Source: Adiantum capillus-veneris
Lineage: Eukaryota > Streptophyta > Polypodiopsida > Polypodiales > Pteridaceae
NCBI GenBank assembly: GCA_014529385.2
Contig: CM043953.1
Span: 84,326,342 to 84,390,341, forward strand
Reading direction: 5' to 3'
Length of the DNA: 64,000 nt
The position numbers were made by a program, and so were the translations under genes. Each line of letters opens with the position of its first letter. The first letter of the stretch is position 1. This document shows, piece by piece, positions 31,316 to 42,299 of the stretch. The notes under the pieces are model-generated. The model did no database searches. It was not told where the DNA came from and saw only the letters and a list, made by a program, of their open reading frames with translations.

Positions 31316-31348
31316 GGGCTTGGGCTTGGGTTTGGGTTTGGGTCTGGG
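31316..31348 (+). other. Six-run GGG tract (G-quadruplex candidate)
   Basis: Six GGG runs occur exactly every six bases, with three-base spacers (CTT, CTT, TTT, TTT, TCT). The tract lies in the leader between gag and the primer site. It is C-rich on the element's own strand. The surrounding leader, 31038-31632, holds no gene I can support. Confidence 0.7.
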
Positions 31349-31632
31349 AGATATTCCCGATCCCGGTTACACACTAACACACTTCATTAGCTCTAACAGA
31401 TCTACTTCCTACTTATTGTACTTTGCATTACACAGAACTATCAACCTTAATACTAAGACCTTATCATAGAGAAAACACAGTAACCTTTCAAAACTTCATT
31501 AACAAAGAAATACACAGTAAAAACACAAAATCCTTCTTCTCAACACACACACCTTCTTTCCCAACCTTTCCTACAATTGAAATTGCACCACAAAAGAAGC
31601 ACAGAGTGCCATTCAAGCTTAGTGTATGGCAT

Positions 31633-31650
31633 TCCCCGGCAGCGGCGCCA
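31633..31650 (-). other. Primer-binding site complementary to tRNA-Asp
   Basis: On the minus strand TGGCGCCGCTGCCGGGGA matches the complement of the plant tRNA-Asp 3' end with one difference. This primer is typical of Athila/Tat-class Gypsy elements. It lies four bases from an LTR ending in CA. Confidence 0.8.
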
Positions 31651-31654
31651 AAAA

Positions 31655-31894
31655 TGTGCAGGTCTGTGGCACGTGTCAATGCAAGGAACTTGCCGATACA
31701 CTGTGTGCGAGCCACAAATGGCTCCAAGCACACAACAAGCCTAAACTAGTAAGCTCAAAGATGGTGATGGTGTGTCAGTCACCGCTCTACGCTTGCTGTC
31801 GTGGAGGATTCCTTGCCGCGAAGAAGAGGGAGCTGCCACTGCGCCGCGCTCAATCGCTTCGCCGCCGCCGTGCCATCTTCGCAATGCTCGATCA

Positions 31895-31929
<35 letters not shown>

Positions 31930-32228
31930 GCATACACACACACACACACAAGGAGATGAAGAAGATGGAGATGGAGCAAGAGCACTCTTCAATTGCACAA
32001 ATGAGAGAATGAGTGAATTTTAGGTTTAGTTGACTTTTATATGAGCTTTTCCTATTCACACTTGGGTGCCCATGCTTAGCCAACTAATCCCTTGAATGTT
32101 CCAGTTAGAGTGCACATTTCATCGGCGATCACTCTTACCCTTTTCCTATTGGACCGACAAGCCCGGTACCTGACTCTACCAAGTAAATAATACAAGGTCT
32201 GTCGTAGGTGGTAGGGTGTCCGTGAGCC
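31655..32228 (-). repeat. Gypsy 5' LTR, left copy (outer limit uncertain)
   Basis: The LTR end is fixed by the primer site. The start is a guess, because no second LTR is present for comparison. It contains CT and AC microsatellites (31897-31951). The mirrored sequence is at about 61730-62317. Confidence 0.5.
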
Positions 32229-32660
32229 ATGAGGGTTAACATAGATGTGTTTAAGAAAATCTTTAAAGAACCCTTAGCAGAAGGCGTGTTCATAAGAGTC
32301 ACAAAGAATGAATCCCAGCATGAGAAAGATTGGAGTACGGTCTTGCATGCATATAGTCAAGATGAAGTGTTTTCAACCAATGGATTGCAGCCTATCTTTT
32401 GTATATGCTATGCACTTTGGTACAACATGTATCAAGCTTATCTTTGAGCTACAAGGTTGGTCGCTTATTACCAATGTCAGGAAAGGCAATGGAGGACAAA
32501 TGGGATAATTGGATCTAGAAATTGATGAAGCATGTCCATGTGGCACACAGAGCCATGTGCACGTTACACTACCCATTCTAGACTATAATGTTTCTTTTGA
32601 TATAAGAATAGTATTTTTATATGAACCAAGAGGATTTGTACATGCAATTAACTTCAATGA
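32229..32660 (+). CDS. Unrecognised ORF fragment, present in both arms
   Basis: Two overlapping frames are kept in both arms: 32229-32447 (MRVNIDVFKKIFKEPL) and 32308-32660. The latter reads LSFVYAMHFGTTCIKLIFEL, a TAA near 32506, then LDLEIDEACPCGTQSHVHV and a further 30 residues to a TAG. I do not recognise either. It is probably a gene fragment caught between the LTR and the PPR remnant. From 32661 to 33094 I see no gene. Confidence 0.35.
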
Positions 32661-33094
32661 ATAGACTAAACATATATATCATATTAAGAAAAAAAATTAC
32701 AATTCCAAAGAATAATTTGTATCTTGTTTGGTCGGCAAAGCTTGAATGCCATTAACTCATCCATTGACCCTTTCATTCTACCCATTATAAGCTACGTCCA
32801 AAGCCTTGACACAAAGAGGGGCTTCTTTGATTGCACTCCATACCAATCTCTACGCTTCATCGCATCTATGGCGTAATTCGTTCAAATAGTCTTTGGCAAG
32901 AGGTTAGATGCCTTCCTAAAAACACCACAAACTTCTCAACACCGTGCGGTGGTGCATATTGCCTTTCTGAGGGATATTTTCCAGTGATGCCCATTATGGG
33001 CCCTATCACGATTGAAAATAGAGTTAAAGAAGCCCCCAACTATTCATTATGCTTCCTATCCGCCGCAATGTTGTCTTATGGAGTGCATTGATTA

Positions 33095-33378
33095 CATCCA
33101 ATATGGTTAGGTTCAAGAAGCTCTGAGATATTTTCACCAGATGTAGTGAGAGGGCATCTAATTCTAATATAGGCAAAAGAATTCATGATGATATTGTTAG
33201 TCAGAGATTGTTAAAAGACAACATCATGCTTGGATTCCTTGGTCAACATGTATGCCGAATGATGCACAATAAGTTCTTGAGAAACTTCCTATCCAGTATG
33301 TCATCTCTTAGAATGCACTAATTGTGAGATATGTCCAACTTGTCCAAGAAGCTCTCGATTGTCTTCGGTGGATGCTAG
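33095..33378 (+). pseudogene. PPR repeat fragment interrupted by CACTA copy B
   Basis: The sequence reads in broken frames as HDDIVSQRLLKDN and LVNMYAE, typical of plant PPR proteins. It is cut at 33378/33379 by the CACTA terminus. The mirrored fragment is at 60387-60870. Confidence 0.6.
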
Positions 33379-33600
33379 CACTACAAGAGGTTGTGCGCTC
33401 TTGTGACGCTTTTAGTGATGGAAATACACTGGTTTTTTATAACCCCCCGGCGTCGCTAAGTGCGTCGCTATTAGCGTCGATACGGGGACGTCACTATACG
33501 CGTCACTATGGAAGTTGCTATACGCGTCACTATGGAAGTCACTATAAGCGTCGCTATATAGCGACGGCTATAGCGACGCTGCAGGTCCATCAATAGGGAC
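33379..33600. repeat. CACTA-B terminal inverted repeat and subterminal repeats
   Basis: CACTACAAG is followed by about ten short direct and inverted copies of TAGCGACGC/GCGTCGCTA. These are the usual transposase-binding subterminal repeats. The tract can form many small stems. Confidence 0.85.
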
Positions 33601-33980
33601 GGCCCCCGAGATGAAAATTTTTTGGTGGCAGGGCATTCATCAACCATATTAAATGTTTCATTTGTCTATTTACCTTTGAAAAAAAGTGCAAAGGTAAATA
33701 TAGACCCAAATTAGTCACCCACAAGACAATATAATCATTAACTCCATCATCCATAGTACGTATTGTTTGCAAAATAAAGATACAAAAATGACAAGCGTGA
33801 ATTGATGAAAGTAAATCAATGACAATTGTACACAACAGCAAAATCACTTGATTGTTAATCATTGCAAATGTAATAGTTACAAACCATTGTCATTATTTAA
33901 AAAATATACATGGTTTTCAAAAAGACATAGTTACATGGTCTCATGATACATAAGCTATGACAAAAAGAAACTAATGCTAT

Positions 33981-35225
33981 CTAGCTATGGCTAAACTGAC
34001 ATCGTTTACTCAGACGTCTCATCGCGTCCAAGCGGCGTATCTGTCGGATTCTGCAAAAAAAAAACAATAAGATAGCTTTTTGTAAGTATAAACATATAGC
34101 GAAGTTTATAAAACAATACAATAAATAGAAAAGAATAAACCCTAATACTAACCATGCTGCCGCGAGAAGTCAGGATGTCTATAAGGGCGTTTAAGCCCTT
34201 TCAGCCTCTGTACTCACGCTCGTACGGTGTGGGATCACGTCCTGTAAACGACCACTATCAAAACATACAAAGAATCCATTATGTTAGAATTTCAAATCCC
34301 ATAAACCCTAAACTATCGAACATAGATGTGAAAACACTTACAAAATCGGCCTGAAATGATGCCCACCCGTTGCTCCCCAAGTGGTGCGAGCTCCCTAGTA
34401 TAAACGTATAGCGACGTTTATAAAACAATACAATAAATAGAAAAGAATAAACCCTAATACTAACCATGCCACCGCGAGAAGTCAGGATGTCTATAGGGCG
34501 TTTAAGCCCTTTCTGCCTGCATACTCATGCTCATACGGTGTGGGATCACGTCCTCTAAATGACCACTGACAAAACATACAAAGAATCCATTATGTTAGAA
34601 TTTCAAATCCCATAAACCCTAAATTATCGAACATAGATGAGAAAACACTTACAGAATCAGCCTGAAATGATGCCCACCCGCTGTTCCCCAAGTGATGCGA
34701 GCTCCCTGTCTCTACTCGCGCTCTGGCTCCCTCCTTTTGTTGCTTCCACTTGTCGAGATTCTCACGCGCTTCTTTCTTCGCATGCTTCCAATCTTCTTTG
34801 GCCAGCCAATCTCGTCTGTTCCACCCATGCTTGATTACTTTTTGCACTTCGGAACGCTTATGCTTGCATTATTCGCGCATTCAAACCTTCATCACATCTT
34901 CATTGAAGCGGTCATCCCGTGTTGGAATGGGAAACTTGTGATGAATCATGCTGATGACTCTGTCTTTTAATTCATTCGGTACTTCACTCCAGGTGTTTAG
35001 TATGTAGTGTCTAAACACCTGAGAGCAAAGACCGCGCATGTGCGAAGTCACTTTCTTGCCTTCATCATCCAAGATGATGCGCCGCTGAAGTCGATGGAGT
35101 AAGGCAAGCCCTCTTGTCGATGACGCGTGAAATTGGGTGTCTCGGCAGGGGTTGCGCTTGTAGCACAAACTTGAATGTGCTTGTAGCTTTGGAATGTTCA
35201 AAGGCTAGCAACAACAGAAAGCGTT
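33981..35225 (-). pseudogene. CACTA-B second ORF (TNP1-like), internally deleted
   Basis: Conserved blocks are ILDDEGKKVTSHMRGLC, FRHYILNTWSEVPNEL, KHGWNRRDWLAKEDWKHAK and WKQQKEGARARVE. A final small exon ends in HS and a TAG at 33981-33983. Compared with copy C, about 750 bp near 35200 is missing. That removes the start codon and the Gly/Cys-rich region. The segment from 34091 to 34714 is tandemly duplicated. Confidence 0.8.
34091..34714. repeat. 312-bp tandem duplication in CACTA-B
   Basis: Two adjacent copies offset by exactly 312 bases (ACCATGCTGCC at 34151, ACCATGCCACC at 34463). Copy C has a single copy, so the duplication happened after the arms formed. Confidence 0.9.
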
Positions 35226-35316
35226 CTTCTTCTATTCAACTTGAGTGATGGAAGAGGCAAGTGCATAACTCTGAATTTACAAAACGGAGCAAAATTGTTT
35301 AAATAAAATATTTATG

Positions 35317-38300
35317 GCTTTAAGAGATCTCTCTCTCATCCTCGCATAGCTCAGCATAGCTTCCTATATCTATATAGATCTCTCCGTTTAAATAGATGTC
35401 CTCTGTTTCATTTTGTAGATCCTCTGCATGCACCCCATAGAGAGTAGCAACTTGATGTTCGTCTGGCACCACCTCCACGGCTTCTGACTGAGCATCTTCT
35501 CCGATCTCCTCCATTGATGCCTTTGTGATTGGCACATGGTAGCCTTCATACGTCCGTGCACTACGAGGGGCTACCTCTATGACGTACCACCAGTTTGATG
35601 TAGACTTTGTGGGATGAAATATCACCTACCAGAGCCACATAACTTACATGAGAGCTTCCAAGCACATAAATTCTAAAACACACGTTAACTATTTACATAC
35701 TTACTTGTTCACAATGCTCGGGTAGTACGAAAGTGTCTCTTAGGGTAGTCCATTTCTTTGTTGAATCCACCTCATGAAAACCAGACTCTCCTCTACGCAC
35801 AGTAGCGTTGCGACCCTCCATGATTATCTTGAACCATTGCACGTCGAACAAGTCGACAAAAAATCCTCTATAATCGATCCTCAAAATCTCTTCTAGCGTG
35901 CCGAAGTAAGTGAGTTCTGCCACCACAGGATCTGCATCAGAGGACCGTCGTCGACTAGACTGTTCAAATTTTTCCATGATTCCACAATCTTGAGTAAAAC
36001 ATTTTTTGTCGATCCGTTCCACCCTAAAATGTCAACATTTACACCTTGCTGCTGTGTATGACTTATACTACAACCAACAAAGATTATGAGTGGCCGTTCA
36101 AACATCTAGAAAGTTACTAGTCGTACATTGCAAACTTACCTTGGTCGCACAACCCCTAGAGTACTCCCACAATTCCTCAGTCACTTCTTCACCGCACTGT
36201 TGTGCGCTTTTCAATTGGTTGTGCAACCATCTTAAGCTCATGAATTTTGGTAGGCTCTCCAGACCCGTCGGATAGTGCATCGGTGGTCATCTTCCCCGTA
36301 TCCACTCGATTCTTGCCCTTTGTCGCTGTTGCTATGCATCCTCATATTGTGAAATCCACTTCTTCATGATTGGATTGTGAAGCATGCAAAATCGGTTGAT
36401 TTTAGCCTCTAGATATTTTGTCATATTCTTCTCAACACCGAGATTGCACATGACAATTCCAGATATGCGCTCATCATCTATGGTTCGCCATAGCGTGTCC
36501 CGGGCTTTATCAAATCCATATAGCCACTCTCCAATGTACACTAGGGACTCTGATACCAGCCAACCTTCTGCCATGCTACCCTTCGGACGTGCCTTCTGAT
36601 GCACATAAACCCTTGAGCATTTTCATGAAACGTTCTAAAAAGAACATCCATCTGGAATGTACTGTGCCGGCTATTTCCACCTCATCAACTATGTGAACAA
36701 GAAGATGCACCTGAATGGTTAGCATGGTAGTAGGAAAATGTTTCTCAAACATGCACACAACCTCCGCAACATTTAGTTTGGCGAATGATATGGAGTCTAC
36801 GTTGATCTCCTTTTGTGAGATCCATTGTACCAACTTCGCAAGTTTGTAGATTGTGTTACAGACGTCAAGAGACAAACATGCCTCAATGGAAACCGATAAA
36901 ATAAACTGCAAAACACGTGCAACAATGATATTAAAGTCCACACACGAATTTGTTACACAATTCTCACTATGATATACTCCACTATGAACATACCTGACAC
37001 ATTTTATGCCAGTCGTGTGACTTCAGACTAGTAAGCTTTCCTTCTTTAGTAAAACACGTTTGGAGCGAGTGCATTACACCAATGGGGGTCCGCAAAGATC
37101 GAATGGTCTCTTTTACTTTGCGTTCTTGGGCTCCTGTGAAAATCCATGGTGCTTTAGGGAGTTTTATCGATCCATCCGACGCTATTTGCAGTCAATATTT
37201 CTCCATACGATCCACATTTCTAAGGTCGACCCTGGCTCCCAAAGTATCTTTCTTGCCGGTCAGATGGTCCCATAGTAGATTACCCACATTCTTGAATATG
37301 TGCATTGGATCGAGCAAGTGATTGATCATGAGTCGGGGCCAGTATGGTAACTCGTACCATAGAGATAGTCTCTTCATCCCTTGGGGCAATCCGTCATCAC
37401 ACATCTCCTTCTGCTCTAACCATGCTTGTGCAGACATCCTCGGTGGCTCTCTTCCCAAAAAGCCGTCGCGTAACACATGATTCTCTGGAAGTTACGCTTG
37501 ATGACCTTCGTAGATTTGCTTCTTCAGTGAGGGCGCCCTACGTGCATTCAGTCTAGGTCCACATGTGACACATGCTCTGTATCCGCTTGTTTGAAGCCCT
37601 GTATGTATACACATGATAATAGATCAGCTTGAGAAAAACCAAGATTTACAGTGTCTGAGTGAGGAGTGTAAATAGATCACCTGAGCATTCTGTTAGTCCG
37701 GGATAGTCATGCATGGTCCACATTAGAATGCCTCTGATCAAAGCATTCCGTCAACCTGTGTGTCGGCTCATATCCACCACCTCTATACCAATCCACAATT
37801 GTTGTAGCTCTTCCAAGAGTGGACGAAGATACACATCCATATTCTTCACTTTATATCGCCCCGGCACAATCAAGCTTAGCCATAGGTGCCCCTTCTTCGT
37901 AGTCAACCACGAGGGAATGTTGTAGTTGACGATGACAATGGACCATACATTGTAAGATGTTGATCATTGACCAAATGGATTTACGCCATCCATAGCCAGG
38001 CCTAAGCGCAACTTTTGAGCTTCCCTGGTAAAATCCGACCATGTTCCATCTATATGTTTCCAGGCTGCACAATCTGTAGGAATCACACCATCCGAAGATT
38101 TATTCTCCTCATGCCATGATGCTAGGGCGGCCATGGACTTACATTCGAAGAAATTCTTGATGCAAGGAAGCAGAGGAAAATGTTGCAAAACCTTTTGCGG
38201 AATTTTTGTTCTGTGGAGATCTACTCGATATCTTTCGGAATCACATTTCGGACACTTCTCCATGTCTATGTATTCTCCTCTAAAAGGAATGCAGTCATTA

Positions 38301-39043
38301 GGACAAGCGTGGATCGAATTGTAATCCATCCCCAAGTTTCGCAAAATCTTTCTTTCTTCCTCTCGGGAATCTGGCATCACATTATCAGCTTGTAGTATGT
38401 GCTCTTTGAGCAATCTACACAACATAAAAATACGATACAATTGCGTAAAAATCTATCAGATCATTATACATTTAGAGTTTTATTAAAGTAAACTAATTGT
38501 AATAGATCACTTGAAAAGCGTTGTGACGCTAGTGTCACTCCATCCAAACTTTGTCTGCATGTTGAGAAGAACCGGGAGCGCTTTCAATCTAGACACACGT
38601 GCTCCATTATATAATGGCGTATTGGCTTCACTTTTTATATCATCGTAGACAAGCCTTTCTGGATCCATGATCGTCTCGATCATTTCATCAATCTCGGGCT
38701 CAAACATTGCCTCATTGGGAATGTGGTCTGCATGATCATCCCCCGAGCTGTTAGAGGCTACATCTTGTGGCCTCACATATGCTGCTTGACCAAAGCGCCT
38801 GCGAACACGTCTATTGGGTTGCAAGATTGCTGCCTGTTGACCAACGTCAGAGTCCGACGAGTTATACTTGGCAATAACTCGATCTATAATAGATGGATCC
38901 AACTCGCCAAATTCGCGAACGTACTGCAAAGAAACGCGTCTTGTCCGTTGCACAACATGCTTGCAACGGTTACAAAGACATAAGATCCTCGTTGAGAGAT
39001 AGGTGTTTCGGTTGGACGGCCCCACATCCTCGTCACTACTCAT
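35317..39043 (-). pseudogene. TNP2 transposase, CACTA copy B
   Basis: The ATG at 39043 (MSSDEDVGPSNR) starts exon 1. It has YNSSDSDVGQQAAILQPN and acidic DEMIETIMDPERL, ending near 38511 at a GTGATC donor. Later exons give a Zn-like NSIHACPNDC..CPKCDSERYR, AMDGVNPFG followed by a stop, and MDVYLRPLLEELQQLW. They continue with MHDYPGLTEC, LLDPMHIFKNVG, DUF4218 (LVHIVDEVEIAG, SRWMFFLERFMKMLKG), DUF4216 (YFGTLEEILRIDYRGF) and an acidic C-terminus. Several stops and frameshifts break it (for example at GVNPFGQ, about 37964, and near 36576). TNP2 cuts and joins the element ends. Confidence 0.9.
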
Positions 39044-39110
39044 AATGAGGGCAAAAATATTATAACCTGGACAACAAATTTAATCTTCTATTGCCATTCT
39101 TCATCTTTTG

Positions 39111-39115
39111 TCTCT

Positions 39116-39199
<84 letters not shown>
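39111..39199. repeat. (CT)n microsatellite
   Basis: Long CT run just upstream of the TNP2 start. The right arm has only a short equivalent near 48680. Confidence 0.95.
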
Positions 39200-39200
<1 letters not shown>

Positions 39201-39535
39201 TTCACACTGTAAACTACCTCACATTCTCTAGTCATGTCCAATCCCTGCACACCTCATCTAGAGGTGCACGGAGATCAGAACCACCGGGTTATAATCTCGT
39301 CTTTATTGGTCAATGCCTATATTTGTGGGTACAAGAAATCTACACACCCACGTCTACATGATATTGCATGTAGTGGATGAAACCCCTTTGCCTCTTCTCT
39401 AGCTGTAGCATTTCATAGCATCTTAACATCTTTTCATAGTAGATCTTTGTTTGTAGCATGCAGGTACGCCATTATTGCAATGTAGCTGATGTCTGCTCAA
39501 GGCACTTAATTCTTAATCTAGATTTGATGAGATGT

Positions 39536-39568
<33 letters not shown>

Positions 39569-39746
39569 CAGACCCTTGGAATCGTCATCTTGCATCACTG
39601 ATTTCTGTGTAGGCTCAATTTTCTCTTCCACTAACTGAACATGACGGCTTATTGTATGGTAGCAGCAGTCAAACATGCAGGTGGAATTGTTGGTCCGCAT
39701 GGGCTGTCGAGGCTGTGAGCGGAGGAAATTTTCTCGCCATTTCTTC

Positions 39747-39925
39747 TAACCTTAAATAACCTAAATCTAATCTAATATAACATAAATAAACCTAAATCTA
39801 ATCTAATATAACGTAAATCTAAATCTAATGTAAATAAACCTAAGTAAAAATAAACCTAAATCTAATCTAATTTAACTTAAATAAACCTAAATCTAATTTA
39901 ACGTAAGTCTACATCTAACCTAATC
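39747..39925. repeat. AT-rich minisatellite, expanded in the left arm
   Basis: Several imperfect units of AACCTAAATCTAATCTAATA. The right arm (about 48060-48110) keeps essentially one unit. Confidence 0.8.
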
Positions 39926-39971
39926 TTTAACGTCTTTTGGGATAGTTTCCTACAACGTTGAAACTCTCTTC

Positions 39972-40018
<47 letters not shown>

Positions 40019-40030
40019 GGTCTGTGTGTG

Positions 40031-40372
40031 CCAATAAAAAGAGAAAAATGGTATAACCTTTCTATCACCCAAGTGTGGTAGATTGGTTATGCCATTTTCC
40101 TCTTGAATAACAAGTCTTGAGTTCAACTCCTCGTCAGCTAGATTTTTAAGTCTCTTTAACTAGTTTCCTACGACGTTAAATTAAACTCTCTTCTTCTCTA
40201 GTGTGTGTGCACGCCAATAAAAAAAGGAGAAAAATGGTATAACTTTTCTATCACCGAAGTGTGATGGATTGGTTATGCCATTTCCCTTATGAATAACATG
40301 TCTTGAGTTCAACTCCTGTCGACTAGATCTTTAAGGTCTCTTGGGATAGTTTCCTACGATGTTAAGACTCTT
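40031..40372. repeat. Two tandem tRNA-derived, SINE-like units
   Basis: Each unit of about 185 bp reads CCAATAAAAA, AAAATGGTATAAC, then a Pol III A-box (TGGTAGATTGG at 40076-40086; TGATGGATTGG at 40262-40272) and a B-box (GTTCAACTC at 40121-40129 and 40307-40315). They are 45 bases apart, and both units end near GTTTCCTACGA. A partial third unit precedes them near 39930. The right arm carries the same pair at about 47640-47985. A full cloverleaf does not form, so these are not functional tRNAs. Confidence 0.55.
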
Positions 40373-40383
40373 CTTCTTCTTCT

Positions 40384-40448
<65 letters not shown>

Positions 40449-40706
40449 TTATATATATATATATCTCTCTCTCTCTTTTCGTCTCTCAATGTGTGTGCAT
40501 TCTTTGATTATGCATGTGTGTGTGCGCGTTTTTGGTTTATGCATGCTCTCTCTCTCTTTTCCTCTCTCAATGTGTGTGTGCTTTCTTTGATTATGCATGT
40601 GTGTGTGCGCGTTTTTGTTTTATGCATGCTCTCTCTCTTTTCCTCTCTCAATGTGTGTGTGCTTTCTTTGTTTATGCATGTGTGTGCGTTTTTTGCTTAT
40701 GCTTGT

Positions 40707-40765
<59 letters not shown>

Positions 40766-40769
40766 CTCG

Positions 40770-40802
<33 letters not shown>

Positions 40803-40830
40803 ATTCTATCTCTCTCTCTCAAAAACACAA

Positions 40831-40874
<44 letters not shown>

Positions 40875-41149
40875 GGGGAGAGAGAAAGAGGGGAAGGGAC
40901 CATGAGAGTGAGGAGAGGGAAGGAGCATACCTGGCTCTCCTTCCTCTCCTCGTGTGTTTGTGTGTGTGTGTGTGAGAGAGAGAGAGAGGGAGAGAGAAAG
41001 AGGGGAAAGGAACATGAGAGTGAGGAGAGGGAAGGAGCATACCTGGCTCTTCTTCCTCTCCTCGTGTGTGTGTGTGTGTGTGTGTGGAGAAGAAAGAGAG
41101 AGAGAGAGAGAGGGAGAGTGTTACCTTGCTTGCTTGAGCGCGCGTCGAA
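40373..41149. repeat. CT/GT/GA microsatellite block of CACTA-B
   Basis: Alternating CT, GT and GA tracts with a repeated tag (CAATGTGTGTGTGCTTTCTT and relatives, three times). Further duplicated units contain AGGGAAGGAGCATACCTGGC. There is no gene; the frames encode low-complexity peptides only. Confidence 0.9.
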
Positions 41150-41321
41150 AACTCAGATCTGAGATCTGAGTTTTCGCTCGCTCTCGACTGTTTTTTTAGC
41201 CCTGTCGACGTCGCTATAAGCGTTGCTATAGGCGTCGCTATGTTACAAGTAACATATTTTTTTCTCATTTTTGAAAATTTTCATAAAAACCACGCTGTGC
41301 ATCTCATGCAAGCAGCATTAA

Positions 41322-41666
41322 TTGCCTTTTTATGAGCTACTCACAATTCAAACTCGAATAAAAACTCCCAAGTTCAACCACAGGTACTATGGACTTTACA
41401 AGATCTTGCAGGACTATAACAACGTCTCCTACAAGCTCGAACTTCCTTCCAATGTTCAGATTCACAACGTGTTTCATGTCACCCTACTGAATCATTTCTA
41501 TGAAGACAAAAGATTCGGCTGCCATGTTCCATTTCTTGACAAAGGCTTAAACCCTTTTGAGTGCGAGATCATCTTAAAACACCATTTTGTGTGTAAGGTG
41601 CGTGGGCGCCCAATGTCAGATTGCGCATGGGTTCCTGAATACAAAGTCATTGCAATGGAAAAATAG
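41322..41666 (+). pseudogene. Chromovirus integrase C-terminus and chromodomain, left copy
   Basis: RYYGLYKILQDYNNVSYKLE and IHNVFHVTLLNHF are the typical end of a Ty3/Gypsy integrase. It is followed by a shortened chromodomain (RGRPMSDCAWVPE) that lacks a few residues present in the right copy. It ends at a TAG at 41664. No upstream pol is present. Confidence 0.85.
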
Positions 41667-41829
41667 ATGCTTCTAAGATATTACAACATGCATGAACTCA
41701 AGCACATGTTTGAGGCAAGTCATTACATGTATACCAGTGTGTTATGCAATCAGTTAGTCATATGCGTTTTGGATGTAATGTATGCACTTTGTGGTTATGC
41801 TTCCAATTGATGAGGACGTCAAAGTTCCT

Positions 41830-41990
41830 TAAGGGGGGGAGGGGGAGAGAGAATTGTTGGGGTTCTCTACCGTGGGGGTTCTCCGGGGCCCCGTCAGCCC
41901 CCATCCCCGTTTGCCCCGCAAATGTTCCTCGTGCGTCCCCGCCTCCCCGGGCGCCATTTCTCATGTGTTTTTGGACCCGTCGGCCCCGTT
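41830..41990 (+). repeat. Chromovirus polypurine tract and truncated 3' LTR, left copy
   Basis: AAGGGGGGGAGGGGGAGAGA precedes an LTR start, TGTTGGGG at 41855. Only about 135 bases of LTR remain before homology to the right copy ends. This marks the inner edge of the left arm. Confidence 0.8.
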
Positions 41991-42036
41991 TTTGGACCCT
42001 GCACTATCTACATAAGCTTTACGTAAGTCTTATATA

Positions 42037-42062
42037 CACATACATATATATATATAATATAC

Positions 42063-42115
<53 letters not shown>

Positions 42116-42137
42116 CATATTATATATTATATTATAT

Positions 42138-42187
<50 letters not shown>

Positions 42188-42192
42188 GATAA

Positions 42193-42245
<53 letters not shown>
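42037..42245. repeat. (AT)n, (GT)n and (CT)n microsatellites
   Basis: Three adjoining simple repeats lie at the inner edge of the left arm, in the spacer. AT-rich tracts of this kind are break-prone; a role here is inference. Confidence 0.9.
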
Positions 42246-42250
<5 letters not shown>

Positions 42251-42299
42251 TTTATCCCATTCCGCAATTATACAGATTATCTCTCCCTCTCTCTCTATT

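Larger units (their letters stand above)
33379..41262 (-). mobile_element. CACTA element, copy B, 5' end deleted
   Basis: The 3' terminus is CACTACAAG at 33379 (plus strand), preceded by TAG, which is the CTA target duplication in inverted orientation. TNP2 and the second ORF lie on the minus strand. The 5' terminus is missing. Subterminal repeats at 41210-41245 run directly into chromovirus sequence, where copy C still has its CACTACAAG end and about 480 bp of flank. Internal sequence matches copy C throughout except for the indels listed under the left arm. Confidence 0.9.
29711..41990. repeat. Left arm of a large inverted duplication
   Basis: The whole segment is the reverse complement of the right arm (about 45450-62958), apart from indels. 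Shared content in order is a Gypsy gag and primer site, LTR, unrecognised ORF, PPR fragment, CACTA element and chromovirus 3' end. Left-specific changes are an extra 1.3 kb of gag leader, a 312-bp tandem duplication, loss of about 750 bp from the CACTA second ORF, an expanded AT minisatellite, and loss of the CACTA 5' terminus. It ends abruptly inside the chromovirus LTR. Confidence 0.92.

Noticed and set aside
31305-31350. Interstitial telomere repeat
   Set aside because: The unit is GGGCTT/GGGTTT with six-base period, not the plant TTTAGGG heptamer.
33400-33600. CRISPR-like array of TAGCGACGC repeats
   Set aside because: The repeats are short, mixed in orientation and located at a CACTA terminus in plant-like DNA. 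They are subterminal transposase-binding repeats.
40076-40129. Functional tRNA gene
   Set aside because: The A- and B-boxes fit, but the acceptor, anticodon and T stems do not pair, so at most it is tRNA-derived.
40381-41160. Frames of 267 and 113 codons over the CT/GT block
   Set aside because: They are low-complexity read-through of simple repeats. The mirrored block at 46930-47600 gives different frames of the same kind.
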